Part shown: positions 23,678 to 31,147 of the stretch, piece after piece
How positions within the stretch are numbered: position 1 is the first letter of the stretch
Layout: each line of letters opens with the position of its first letter
Origin: Rhizobium sp. J15
Lineage (GTDB): Bacteria; Pseudomonadota; Alphaproteobacteria; Rhizobiales; Rhizobiaceae
DNA: 48,852 nt
Direction of reading: 5' to 3'
Assembly: GCF_002531825.1 (NCBI RefSeq)
Contig: NZ_NWSX01000046.1
Span: 1 to 48,852 of the forward strand
Position numbers and translations under genes: made by a program
The notes under the pieces: generated by a model
The model's input: only the letters and a program-made list of their open reading frames with translations
Told to the model about the DNA's origin: nothing
Database searches by the model: none

Positions 23678-24790
23678 TCAGCCGATCTTTTTCAGCACCT
23701 GCGGCAGCGCTTCCTCGAACAGCACCATATCGGCTTCGGGCCCGACGCTGACGCGGATGCAGCGGTTGAGGGGCGCTACACCTGGCATGCGGATGAAAAC
23801 GCCGTGCTCCATCAGGCCATCGACGATGGCCCGGGCATGAACGCCGTCGCGGCCGGCGTCGATCGCCACGAAATTCGTCGCCGACGGCAGCGGCTGGAGG
23901 CCGTTTGCCCTGGCGATGGCGCCAATCCGCTCCCGCCCCGCATGGATTTTTCCGACGACCTCGATGAGATAGGCTTGGTCCTTCAGCGCTGCGAGCGCGG
24001 CGGCCGTCGCCAGCCGGTTCATGCCGAAATGATTGCGGATCTTGTCGAAGGCCTGCGCCGTGCCGGGCGTCGAGATGACATAGCCGGTGCGTGAGCCGGC
24101 AAGTCCGTAGGCCTTGGAGAAGGTGCGCGTGCGAATGACGTTCGGCAGTTCGATGAGCGAGGCGATCGACGGCAGTGAATCGGCCGGTCCGGTCTCGCTA
24201 TAGGCCTCGTCGAGCACCATCAGCGTTGTCTCCGGCAGTGCCCGGGCGAAAGCGACGATGCTGTCTGCATCCCACCAGCTTCCCATCGGATTGTCGGGGT
24301 TGGCGAAATAGACGAGCGGCGCGTTTTCGCGCTTGACGGCATCGAGCAACCCGTCGAGATCCTCATGGTCCTTGGCGTAGGGAACCGTCGCCAGCCGGCC
24401 GCCGAAGCCTGCGACATGGAAATTGAAGGTCGGATAGGCGCCGAACGAGGTGACGACGGCAGCGCCCGGCTCGATCACCAGCCGGACGATCTGGCCGAGC
24501 AATTCGTCGATGCCGCCGCCAATGGCGATATTGGCGGCGGTCACGCCGAGATGGGCGCCAAGCGCTTCTCTCAGCGCGAAATTTTCCGGATCATTGTATT
24601 TCCAGACATTGCCGGCCTCCTCGCGCATCGCCGCCAGCACCGAAGGGGCCGGGCCGAACCCGTTCTCATTGGCGCCGATGCGTGCAAGCACGGCACGTCC
24701 CCGCTGGCGCTCGATGGCCTCGGGACCGACGAAGGGAACGGTGGAGGGCAGGGCGCTGACAAGCGGCGTGAAGCGCGAAAAGGCGGACAT
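23678..24790 (-). CDS. HisC-like PLP-dependent aminotransferase (class I/II)
   Basis: A 370-residue protein from the ATG at 24790 (MSAFSRFTPLVSALP). It has the fold-type-I aminotransferase marks NENGFGPAPSVLAAM, ANIAIGGGIDELL, YFANPDNPMGSWW (substrate and PLP contacts), VLDEAYSE and TFSKAYGLAGSRTGY, where the Lys is the Schiff-base residue. This fits the histidinol-phosphate aminotransferase family. It stands alone, not in a his operon, and rhizobia have several hisC paralogues, so the substrate may be histidinol phosphate or an aromatic amino acid. The upstream extension to 24856 is arginine/proline-rich and unlikely to be translated. Confidence 0.88.
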   Translation of the reverse strand: MSAFSRFTPLVSALPSTVPFVGPEAIERQRGRAVLARIGANENGFGPAPSVLAAMREEAGNVWKYNDPENFALREALGAHLGVTAANIAIGGGIDELLGQIVRLVIEPGAAVVTSFGAYPTFNFHVAGFGGRLATVPYAKDHEDLDGLLDAVKRENAPLVYFANPDNPMGSWWDADSIVAFARALPETTLMVLDEAYSETGPADSLPSIASLIELPNVIRTRTFSKAYGLAGSRTGYVISTPGTAQAFDKIRNHFGMNRLATAAALAALKDQAYLIEVVGKIHAGRERIGAIARANGLQPLPSATNFVAIDAGRDGVHARAIVDGLMEHGVFIRMPGVAPLNRCIRVSVGPEADMVLFEEALPQVLKKIG

Positions 24791-24862
24791 GCGGAGGCGG
24801 TTTCCCGGGCAGATTGACGGTCGGCGCAACAATAGGCCCGGGTGCGGCCAAGGCAAGCAAGA

Positions 24863-25294
24863 TTATTTCTGCAGCTCGAGGGTCGCCGGCGCTGAGGCGC
24901 GGAAGATCGGCGCGCGCTTGGCCTCGAGCGCCTCCATGTTGCCGATGAGGAAATCGGCACGGACGACGCGGCGCAGAACTTCGGGGTCCATGATGTTGAT
25001 GAACCGCACGCCGATCCGTTCCTTGTGCCGGTAGACTTCGGCGCATCCGATGCGATAGGCAAGGCCGAGGATATTGAGATAATAGTGTTTCGGCAGGCCG
25101 ACGGCGGTCGAGACGATCAGCGTCGCGCCGCCCTGTGAGATGTCGATGATCTCGGCGCTTCGCATGGAGACGCCGGTCAGGCACGGCCGGACGGCGACGA
25201 TCCGGGCGGGTCGCTTGACGTGGAACTCTTCCCAGCGCAGGTCGTAAACGGCGGATTTGACCGTGGCCAGGTGTGTAGCGCGGAGCATAGTCAT
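24863..25294 (-). CDS. PilZ domain protein
   Basis: A 143-residue single-domain protein. KRPARIVAVRP followed by EIIDISQGGATLIVSTAVGLP fits the PilZ layout (a basic motif, then D-x-S-x-x-G-x-x). The canonical R-x3-R is only partly kept, so c-di-GMP binding is plausible but not certain. It resembles other rhizobial PilZ proteins in ending with a domain-closing RIGVRFINI strand. No effector domain is attached. Confidence 0.8.
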   Translation of the reverse strand: MTMLRATHLATVKSAVYDLRWEEFHVKRPARIVAVRPCLTGVSMRSAEIIDISQGGATLIVSTAVGLPKHYYLNILGLAYRIGCAEVYRHKERIGVRFINIMDPEVLRRVVRADFLIGNMEALEAKRAPIFRASAPATLELQK

Positions 25295-25529
25295 TCACAT
25301 TCTCCGTCAGTCAGGACGCATGGGGTTCTTGATTTCAAGCGGGGGCCTTGAACCCAAGCAAATTGGTCTCGATCCGATCAAGCTTCATCTCGATCTCAAG
25401 CCAAGGTCACATGAATGTTTTGCGCATTCGTCAAATATAAAATTACAATTTTAACGAGTTCAAACTTTGTGCTTTAGCGGGACGCCCGATGTGCGTTATC
25501 GGGACGGGCTTTCATCTCCGCTGCTCGTT

Positions 25530-25931
25530 TCAGCCGATGATTCTGACGGCGAAATAGCCGGCGGCGGAGGTCAGCGCCGTCAGGGCCGTGCCCCAGGCCA
25601 TATCCACCAGACTGATCGTCAGCGGCCAGTTGCGAAGCGTGGCAAAGTTGGTGATGTCGTAGGTGCCGTAGGCCGCCAGTCCCAGAATGGCACCGTAGAC
25701 AAGGGCTGTTGTAACCGATCCTGCCGACAGGCCCGGCAACACCGCCAGTATGACCACTGCGGCGGCGAAGAACAGGTAGAACAGCGCTGCGACCGCAAGA
25801 TTGGGCGAGGGCAGCAGCAGCTCTCCCAACTGGTCGCGATAGAAATTGCGGGCGACGAGGCCAAGCCATATCCCGTCGCAGACGAGAAGCGTGAACAAGG
25901 CGCCGGCATAAGCAAGAAGTGCTGTCTTCAT
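25530..25931 (-). CDS. DUF2177 family membrane protein
   Basis: A 133-residue protein with four predicted membrane helices. It begins MKTALLAYAGALFTLLVCDGIWLGLVARNFYRDQLGELL and has GLAAYGTYDITNFATLRNWPL in the third loop, which is the DUF2177 signature. It would sit in the inner membrane. The function is unknown. It is divergent from the host-attachment-protein gene. Confidence 0.85.
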   Translation of the reverse strand: MKTALLAYAGALFTLLVCDGIWLGLVARNFYRDQLGELLLPSPNLAVAALFYLFFAAAVVILAVLPGLSAGSVTTALVYGAILGLAAYGTYDITNFATLRNWPLTISLVDMAWGTALTALTSAAGYFAVRIIG

Positions 25932-26095
25932 CGTCGTCGATCTCCCTAACCTGTCTTTCTACGCAGCAAAGGCCGGCCGGATCGCCGCCCGATCGAATTC
26001 GGGGCGATTTTTCGAACCCTTTCAACGGCCGGGCGTTCTGCCTTGATCGATGGCGCGGGGCGCGCGCTTCGAACGATGACAGTGAGGAATTGAAG

Positions 26096-26542
26096 ATGAC
26101 CGACGTCAGAGTCCCTCGGGAATCATGGGTCGTAGTCTGCAACGGAGCCAAGGCTCTGATCATGCAGAACGCAGGCGATACCCAGCTGATGAACCTGAAG
26201 GTACTGGAAACCCTGAAGCAGCCGTGCGAACCGGATCGCGAGATCGGCACCGACAAGCCCGGCCGCAGCCATGCCGCCCACAGTCTCGGCGGCAGCGCCG
26301 TCGAGGAGACCCATTGGCAGGATCAATCCGAAGCGCAATTCCTGAAGCACGTGGCGGAGAGGCTGGACGAACTGGTGCATGAAAAGGATGCCCGCCGCAT
26401 CATCCTCATTGCGCCGCCGAAGGCGCTCGGTGTGCTGCGGCCCGCGCTCAAGGCCGATACGCAGGCGGCGATCTCGGCGGAACTGGCGAAGGACTATACC
26501 AACATGCCGATCGACGAGATCGAGCGGCGTCTCGCCGCCTGA
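26096..26542 (+). CDS. Host attachment family protein (PF10116-type)
   Basis: The 148 residues start MTDVRVPRESWVVVCNGAKALIMQN, which is the typical first strand of proteins annotated as required for attachment to host cells. HSLGGSAVEETHWQDQSEAQFLKHVAERL and IILIAPPKALGVLRP follow, a fold related to eRF1 domain 1-like nucleases. GTGAGG lies 12 bases upstream of the chosen ATG. The host role is known only by family name; function here is not shown by the sequence. Confidence 0.85.
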   Translation: MTDVRVPRESWVVVCNGAKALIMQNAGDTQLMNLKVLETLKQPCEPDREIGTDKPGRSHAAHSLGGSAVEETHWQDQSEAQFLKHVAERLDELVHEKDARRIILIAPPKALGVLRPALKADTQAAISAELAKDYTNMPIDEIERRLAA

Positions 26543-26564
26543 GGCGATCGATAAGGTGAATCAG

Positions 26565-26592
26565 AACGCGGGCCGAGCGGTCCCGCGTTTTT
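26565..26592. terminator. Rho-independent terminator
   Basis: AACGCGGG (26565-26572) pairs with CCCGCGTT (26582-26589) and is followed by a T-run on the plus strand. It ends the host-attachment gene and lies just before the end of the convergent LysR gene. Confidence 0.8.
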
Positions 26593-26604
26593 CATGTTCC
26601 GATA

Positions 26605-27471
26605 TCACGCCGACGGCGTCTTTCCGGCAAACAGGTCTTCATGATCGGCAAACAGCGTCGCCAGGCGGTCGATGACGGTCCTGACCTCCGGCCGTTGCCG
26701 CTCGTCGTCGTGCGCGACGATCCACATCTCATAGGTGAGGTCATCGATGACAGGTCCGGCGCGCACGAGCTTGCGCTCCTGATCGCCGATGAAGCAGGGA
26801 AGGACGCCGCGGCCGGCGCCTCCGCGGATGAGATAAAAGAGCATATGCGGAGTGTTCGTCCAGCTGGTGATCCAATAATCCGGCTGTTCAAAAGTCCACT
26901 TGTCCGCCGGCGTAATGGCGATATCGGTGCCGAGCGAGATCCAGTTGCAGTTGGCCTCGTCATAAGCGGCCGCCTGGTAGACCGCATGCGCCACCCTGAC
27001 CGAGCGGCGGATCGCGACGTTGCCGCTCTCCGGCCGGCCGTGGCGGATGGCGATATGCGCTTCGCGATAGGTGAAATCGGCGCCCGCGTCACAGGTCTTG
27101 TAGCACATGCGGAAATTGTCCTTCGGCGTCCAGACGCTGGCCAGATGGTCGGCGATGAAACGCGAGGTCCAGCTGTCCACGACCGTCGACACGATCGGCA
27201 GCGTCAATACCTCGCCGCGCCAGTCGGAGATCGCGCGCGCCGCATCCTGCATCAGTCGGACGCGGTCGAGCAGCTCCTGTCCGTCCTTCGCCAGCAGATA
27301 GCCGGTAGGGCCGCGGGTGAACAGCGAGCGGCCCGTCACCCGTTCGAGCGCCAGCATGCGCCGGCCGATCGTCGGCGCGCTGAGACCGGTGCGCGCCGCC
27401 GCCGCCGAAAGCCCGCCGCCGGTCGCGACATGGAAGAAGAGTTGGAGATCGTCCCAGCTTGCGTCTTTCAT
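26605..27471 (-). CDS. LysR family transcriptional regulator
   Basis: From the ATG at 27471 the protein has 288 residues. The N-terminal winged HTH is WDDLQLFFHVATGGGLSAAAARTGLSAPTIGRRMLALERVTGRSLF. The substrate-binding domain follows (TLPIVSTVVDSWTSRFIADHLA, then AHIAIRHGRPESGN) and is slightly short of the usual 300. The GGGLSAAAARTGLSAPTIGRRM form of the helix is typical of rhizobial LysR proteins of unknown target. No divergent target gene is adjacent; a small ORF starts 92 bases away in the other direction. Confidence 0.9.
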   Translation of the reverse strand: MKDASWDDLQLFFHVATGGGLSAAAARTGLSAPTIGRRMLALERVTGRSLFTRGPTGYLLAKDGQELLDRVRLMQDAARAISDWRGEVLTLPIVSTVVDSWTSRFIADHLASVWTPKDNFRMCYKTCDAGADFTYREAHIAIRHGRPESGNVAIRRSVRVAHAVYQAAAYDEANCNWISLGTDIAITPADKWTFEQPDYWITSWTNTPHMLFYLIRGGAGRGVLPCFIGDQERKLVRAGPVIDDLTYEMWIVAHDDERQRPEVRTVIDRLATLFADHEDLFAGKTPSA

Positions 27472-27562
27472 GGATGAAAACCCCCTTTCCCCAGCGCCTC
27501 TACATCGCAAGGGTGCGAAGCCTTAGCTCAAGTGCTCCAGCAAATAGATGGAGGACGAAGCA

Positions 27563-27814
27563 ATGCTTCTCAACTGGGTTATTCTTGCCAATGAATTGCA
27601 GATCCATAATCGCCGGGCGCGGCGCGATCCCTTTGCCGATCCGCTTGAGGCGCCGGAATGGCGGGGATTTCTCTGGCTCGTCCCTGTTCTCGCGCGTCTG
27701 GCCGCAAGGCCGTACGCAGAAACAAAGGCGAGGCGCCGCGATGAACCGCGGATCGAAAAGAGCGTCAGGTTTCGAAGCTCAGTCGCAATACGTGGTGCAG
27801 GAATTCCGGATTGA
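27563..27814 (+). CDS. Small protein, function unknown
   Basis: An 83-residue frame beginning MLLNWVILANELQIHNRRARRDPF. GGAGG sits 8 bases upstream of this ATG, which favours it over the ATG at 27548. A short hydrophobic stretch (WRGFLWLVPVLARLAA) is present. The end overlaps the convergent PilZ gene by 50 bases, so the C-terminal part may be constrained by the other strand. No family is recognised, and the case for it being a gene rests on the ribosome-binding site. Confidence 0.45.
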   Translation: MLLNWVILANELQIHNRRARRDPFADPLEAPEWRGFLWLVPVLARLAARPYAETKARRRDEPRIEKSVRFRSSVAIRGAGIPD

Positions 27815-28097
27815 GCAGCATGTTGAAGCTGATCGTCACGAATTCGGCTTCGCGCTTGACCACGGTCGCACCGATCTCGTCGTGGATGCCGAGGATTTCG
27901 AGGAAGAAATGGCGCGGCATCTCCAGGTTCGGGCTCACCTCGAGCAACGCGCCGGCGAGTGTGATCGTGCGGATCAGGCAGCGTACCTGCGTTCCGGTGC
28001 TGAGATGATGACCGACGAAGATGATGTTGCCGGGTCTGTCGAGATTGAATTCCCGGTAAGCGCGTTCCGGCTTGGGATGTTCTGTGTCGAGGTGCAT
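27765..28097 (-). CDS. PilZ-like domain protein
   Basis: A 110-residue protein from the ATG at 28097, starting MHLDTEHPKPERAYREFNLDR. It has IRTITLAGALLEVSPNLEMPRHFFLEI, resembling the second PilZ motif region, but no full R-x3-R plus D/N-x-S-x-x-G pair, so c-di-GMP binding is doubtful. It resembles the PilZ protein at 24863 in its C-terminal strand order. The frame is open further upstream (possible ATGs at 28172 and 28265), but that part is not PilZ-like. Confidence 0.65.
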   Translation of the reverse strand: MHLDTEHPKPERAYREFNLDRPGNIIFVGHHLSTGTQVRCLIRTITLAGALLEVSPNLEMPRHFFLEILGIHDEIGATVVKREAEFVTISFNMLLNPEFLHHVLRLSFET

Positions 28098-28449
28098 CTG
28101 AAAGGCCCTTTTAGCCTCCGCTTGTCGTAAGATAAAATTAGCAGGAGAATACTGACGGCCGCTGAAGAACATCATTAAGATTGTAGGCTTTGCGGGAGAT
28201 TGCATAAAAAACGCACCGATTTCGGCCAGATTTGCCCCAAATTTGCTCATTCCATGCGCGCGCATGCGTCATTCTTGACATGCTGGCGGCCTTCGCGCAT
28301 AGAAAGGCCGGTTCGAGGCACCGGCCGCTCGCGGATGAAAATCCATGGTGAAGCCTCGCGATCATGGTCACGGCCCCTTGTGCATGCTGACTGGCGGCAA
28401 TGCGAGCACCCATCCACAGTCGAAGAGCATGCCTCCAAAGGCTCACTCC
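28098..28449. other. Non-coding stretch between PilZ-like and glyoxalase-related genes
   Basis: If the PilZ-like gene starts at 28097, these 352 bases hold no gene. They contain one clear plus-strand promoter (listed separately) and must contain the minus-strand PilZ promoter, which I could not place. The section near 28120-28215 is AT-rich. Confidence 0.45.
28275..28303 (+). promoter_or_regulatory. Sigma-70 type promoter for the glyoxalase-related gene
   Basis: TTGACA at 28275-28280, 17 bases, then CATAGA at 28298-28303. It would give a leader of about 140 bases before the ATG at 28450. Confidence 0.55.
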
Positions 28450-28890
28450 ATGACGACGACCTATCCTGATATTGAAGAATTGAAAGCCCAGGCCAAGCGC
28501 CTGCGCCAGGCGATGAACGATCGCGGCACCGCGCTGACCCATAGTGCCGCTCTGGAACTGATTGCCCGCCAGCACGGGGCGCGCGACTGGAATACGCTGG
28601 CGGCCCTTGCCGCAAAGCCGAATGCCAGCCCGAAGACGCAGCTCTTCGTCGGCGCGCATATTCGCGGCCGCTATCTCAACCAGCCCTTCACCGGTGAGAT
28701 TCTGGCGCTTTCGGCCCTTGCGGGCGGCGATCTTCACAAGATCACCATCCATTTCGACGAACCGGTGGATGTCGTCACTTTCGAGAGCTTTTCAGCCTTT
28801 CGCCAGCGTGTGTCCGCGCAAATCGATGCCGATGGCGTCTCGCCGAGGAAGACTTCAAACGGCCTGCCGCATCTGGTGCTTGATCTCTAG
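28450..28890 (+). CDS. Glyoxalase superfamily-related protein
   Basis: A 146-residue protein starting MTTTYPDIEELKAQAKRLRQAM. The first half (LTHSAALELIARQHGARDWNTLAALAA) is a helical segment found in a group of small alphaproteobacterial proteins annotated as glyoxalase-related. The second half is beta-rich (TQLFVGAHIRGRYLNQPFTGEIL). No metal-binding residues of true glyoxalase I are evident, so enzymatic activity is uncertain. An alternative start seven codons upstream (28429) is possible. Confidence 0.75.
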   Translation: MTTTYPDIEELKAQAKRLRQAMNDRGTALTHSAALELIARQHGARDWNTLAALAAKPNASPKTQLFVGAHIRGRYLNQPFTGEILALSALAGGDLHKITIHFDEPVDVVTFESFSAFRQRVSAQIDADGVSPRKTSNGLPHLVLDL

Positions 28891-28931
28891 GCTGCTCGTA
28901 TCTCTTTGATGCTTTCCGCCGCTGCCGGCAA

Positions 28932-28999
28932 AAAGCCGCCGTTGAACGACTTTCGAAGGCACCCGTCGGTCTCTTCGAGAGCAGTTCACCGGCGGCTTT
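28932..28999 (-). terminator. Long-stem terminator at the end of the iol operon
   Basis: AAAGCCGCCG (28932-28941) pairs with CGGCGGCTTT (28990-28999), and the stem continues for six more bases with one mismatch. On the minus strand a T-run follows (GGCGGCTTTTTG). The 36-base loop itself can fold. It closes the transcript coming from iolB and the small ORF. Confidence 0.65.
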
Positions 29000-29004
29000 G
29001 TCGC

Positions 29005-29082
29005 CTATTCTTTGACGGCCGCCACTGCCAATGTCGCGGCTTCGGCTTCGTACGGGCCGGTATCGGGAATCGAGCTGTGCAT
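29005..29082 (-). CDS. Candidate 25-residue small protein at the tail of the iol operon
   Basis: An ATG at 29082 is preceded by a perfect GGAGG with 6-base spacing and opens a 25-codon frame (MHSSIPDTGPYEAEAATLAV then AAVKE) ending 6 bases before the terminator stem. It lies 88 bases after iolB on the same strand. The peptide is acidic with an alanine-rich helix. It is too short to recognise; the claim rests on the ribosome-binding site and its position between gene and terminator. Confidence 0.4.
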   Translation of the reverse strand: MHSSIPDTGPYEAEAATLAVAAVKE

Positions 29083-29170
29083 GGTCATCCTCCATCCTGG
29101 TTTGGATGGAGGCAGTGAACCATCAGCGGCGGCTCTGCGCTGTCAGATTATTTTGCGATTCGACGCGGCC

Positions 29171-29968
29171 TTACGCTTTCAGCAGCCATTCGTGCTCGGC
29201 GGCATTGTGGAATTTCCAGATCCGCTTCGGCCCGGCCATGACGTTGAGATAATAGAGATCGTAGCCGTGCGTTGCCGCGCAGGGATGATAGCCCTTCGGC
29301 ACCAGCGTCACGTCGCCGTCCTCGATCGCCATCGCTTCGTCGAGCGAGCGGTCGTCGGTATAGACGCGTTGGAAACCGAAACCCTGCGGCGGGTTGAGGC
29401 GATGATAATAGGTCTCTTCGAGGAAGCTCTCGTTCGGCAGGTCGTCCTGGTCGTGCTTGTGCGGCGGATAGGAGGAGGTGTGACCGCCGGGCGTGATCAC
29501 TTCGACGACGAGCAGCGAATGCGCCGAGCTGTCGTCCTCGGGCATGATATTGTTGACGTAGCGCACATTCGTGCCCTTGCCGCGCGTCACCTGTGGATGC
29601 GTGCCGGGCGGAATCGCCTTGGCCTCATAGGTGCCGTCGCCGGGCGCCGAGCAGACAGCCAGCTCCAGCTCGGTCTCGGCCGTGACCGACCATGTCGATT
29701 TCATTGGGATGTAGAGCGCGTGCGGAGCGCCGTCGAAGGGGCTCATCCGCTCGCCGAGCGTGCCGAAATCCATCGGGCCGGCGGACGCCTTGCCCTTGCC
29801 GGTGACCCAGACGAGGCAGACTTCCCGATCGCCGGTCTCTCCCGAAACCGTTTCGCCCGGCTTCACCCGATGCAGATCGAAGCCGACATAGGTCCAGCCG
29901 GCATTCTCAGGGGTGACATGCGTGACGCGGCCATGCGTGCCGGACGGTTTCACCTTGAGGTTTGGCAT
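29171..29968 (-). CDS. iolB: 5-deoxy-glucuronate isomerase
   Basis: A 265-residue cupin-fold protein. ETVSGETGDREVCLVWVTGKG begins the first cupin; HTSSYPPHKHDQDDLPNESFLEETYYHRLNPPQGFGFQRVY contains the metal-binding His-His-Glu cluster. IolB converts 5-deoxy-D-glucuronate to 5-dehydro-2-deoxy-D-gluconate in myo-inositol catabolism. The start at 29968 has GAGGAG upstream. It is the last enzyme gene of the iol cluster and is separated from iolE by a repeat element. Confidence 0.95.
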   Translation of the reverse strand: MPNLKVKPSGTHGRVTHVTPENAGWTYVGFDLHRVKPGETVSGETGDREVCLVWVTGKGKASAGPMDFGTLGERMSPFDGAPHALYIPMKSTWSVTAETELELAVCSAPGDGTYEAKAIPPGTHPQVTRGKGTNVRYVNNIMPEDDSSAHSLLVVEVITPGGHTSSYPPHKHDQDDLPNESFLEETYYHRLNPPQGFGFQRVYTDDRSLDEAMAIEDGDVTLVPKGYHPCAATHGYDLYYLNVMAGPKRIWKFHNAAEHEWLLKA

Positions 29969-30000
29969 TGGTGTTTCTCCTCGTAAATTGGTGGACGCGG

Positions 30001-30104
30001 CCCCCTCATCCGGCTGCCGCCACCTTCTCCCCAAGGGGGTCCGAAGGACGGGTCGAGACACGTGGCTCGACCCCGGTACGGTGCCCGAAGGGCGGATGAG
30101 GGGG
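30001..30104. repeat. Intergenic repeat element with 12-base inverted ends
   Basis: CCCCCTCATCCG at 30001-30012 and CGGATGAGGGGG at 30093-30104 are perfect inverted repeats enclosing about 80 bases with further small palindromes. It lies between iolE and iolB inside the operon. Sequences starting CCCCCTCATCCGG are a common intergenic repeat type in rhizobia. A run of nine C follows at 30131. Confidence 0.7.
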
Positions 30105-30163
30105 CTTCTCGGTCCGATGATGCTATTTTACCCCCCCCCGGCGAAGAAGGGTCTTTCGTCTTG

Positions 30164-31081
30164 TTATCCTTTGGGAAAGCCTTCCGTTTCCACGGTATAG
30201 CCCGCCGCCGTCATGACGCGCATCAGTTCCGCATGGCCGATCTCGGCCATCTTCTGCGGCGGCGCCTTACGCGGATCCTGTTCGGCCTCGACGACGAACC
30301 AGCCCTCATAGCCGTGGTCGGCGAAGCGCTGGACGATGGCACCGAAATCGAGCGAGCCGTCGCCCGGCACCGTGAAGGCGCCAAGCGCCACCGCATCCAG
30401 GAAGGACTGGCGGCTGCGGTCGAGACCATCCACCACGGACTTGCGGATGTCCTTGACGTGGACATGGTTGATGCGGGCGTGGTGATTGTCGATGGCGCGC
30501 AAGACGTCGCCGCCGGCAAAGGCGAGGTGGCCGGCATCGAGCAGCAGCGGAATGCCTTCGCCGGAGGAGCGCATGAAAGCGTCGAGTTCCGGTTCGGTTT
30601 CGACGACGGCTGCCATGTGATGGTGGTAGGAGAGCGGCATGCCCTGTTCGGCGCACCATTCGCCGAATTCGGTGACGCGCCGCGCATAGGCCTTCATCTC
30701 GTCATCGGCAAGGCGCGGCTTCGTCGCAAGCGGCTTGGAGCGGTCGCCCTGGATCGAACGGCCGACTTCGCCGTAAACGATGCAGGGCGCATTGACTGCC
30801 TTGAACAGCTCGATCATCGGGGCGATGCGGTCCTTGTTGGCCGCAAGCTCCTCATTGACGAGCGTGCCGGAGAACCAGCCGCCGCACAGCGTCACATCGG
30901 CGGCGCGCAGGATGGGCAGCATCTCCTCGGGATTGCTGGGGAAACGGCGGCCCTGCTCCATGCCGGTGAAACCGGCGCCGCGCGATTGCCGCAGGCATTC
31001 TTCGAGGGACACATCGTCGCTGAGTTCGGGAAGGTCGTCGTTCCACCAGGCGATGGGCGACATGCCGAGTTTGGCCTTCAT
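30164..31081 (-). CDS. iolE: Myo-inosose-2 dehydratase
   Basis: A 305-residue TIM-barrel protein of the xylose-isomerase-like superfamily, starting MKAKLGMSPIAWWNDDLPELSDDVSLE, the IolE hallmark. The metal ligands are in the usual places (LLLDAGHLAFAGGD, NHVHVKDI, WFVVEAEQDP). It dehydrates 2-keto-myo-inositol to 3D-3,5/4-trihydroxycyclohexane-1,2-dione. AAGGAG lies upstream of the ATG at 31081. It follows iolD by 66 bases. Confidence 0.95.
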   Translation of the reverse strand: MKAKLGMSPIAWWNDDLPELSDDVSLEECLRQSRGAGFTGMEQGRRFPSNPEEMLPILRAADVTLCGGWFSGTLVNEELAANKDRIAPMIELFKAVNAPCIVYGEVGRSIQGDRSKPLATKPRLADDEMKAYARRVTEFGEWCAEQGMPLSYHHHMAAVVETEPELDAFMRSSGEGIPLLLDAGHLAFAGGDVLRAIDNHHARINHVHVKDIRKSVVDGLDRSRQSFLDAVALGAFTVPGDGSLDFGAIVQRFADHGYEGWFVVEAEQDPRKAPPQKMAEIGHAELMRVMTAAGYTVETEGFPKG

Positions 31082-31147
31082 CAATATTCTCCTTGAAGAT
31101 AGTGCGGAGGAGCGGGTGCGCTCCTCCGGAAAAATGGCGGTAACTGT

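Noticed and set aside
30131..30139. Run of nine C residues considered as a phase-variation tract
   Set aside because: It lies between genes next to a repeat element and not within a reading frame or a recognisable promoter spacer.
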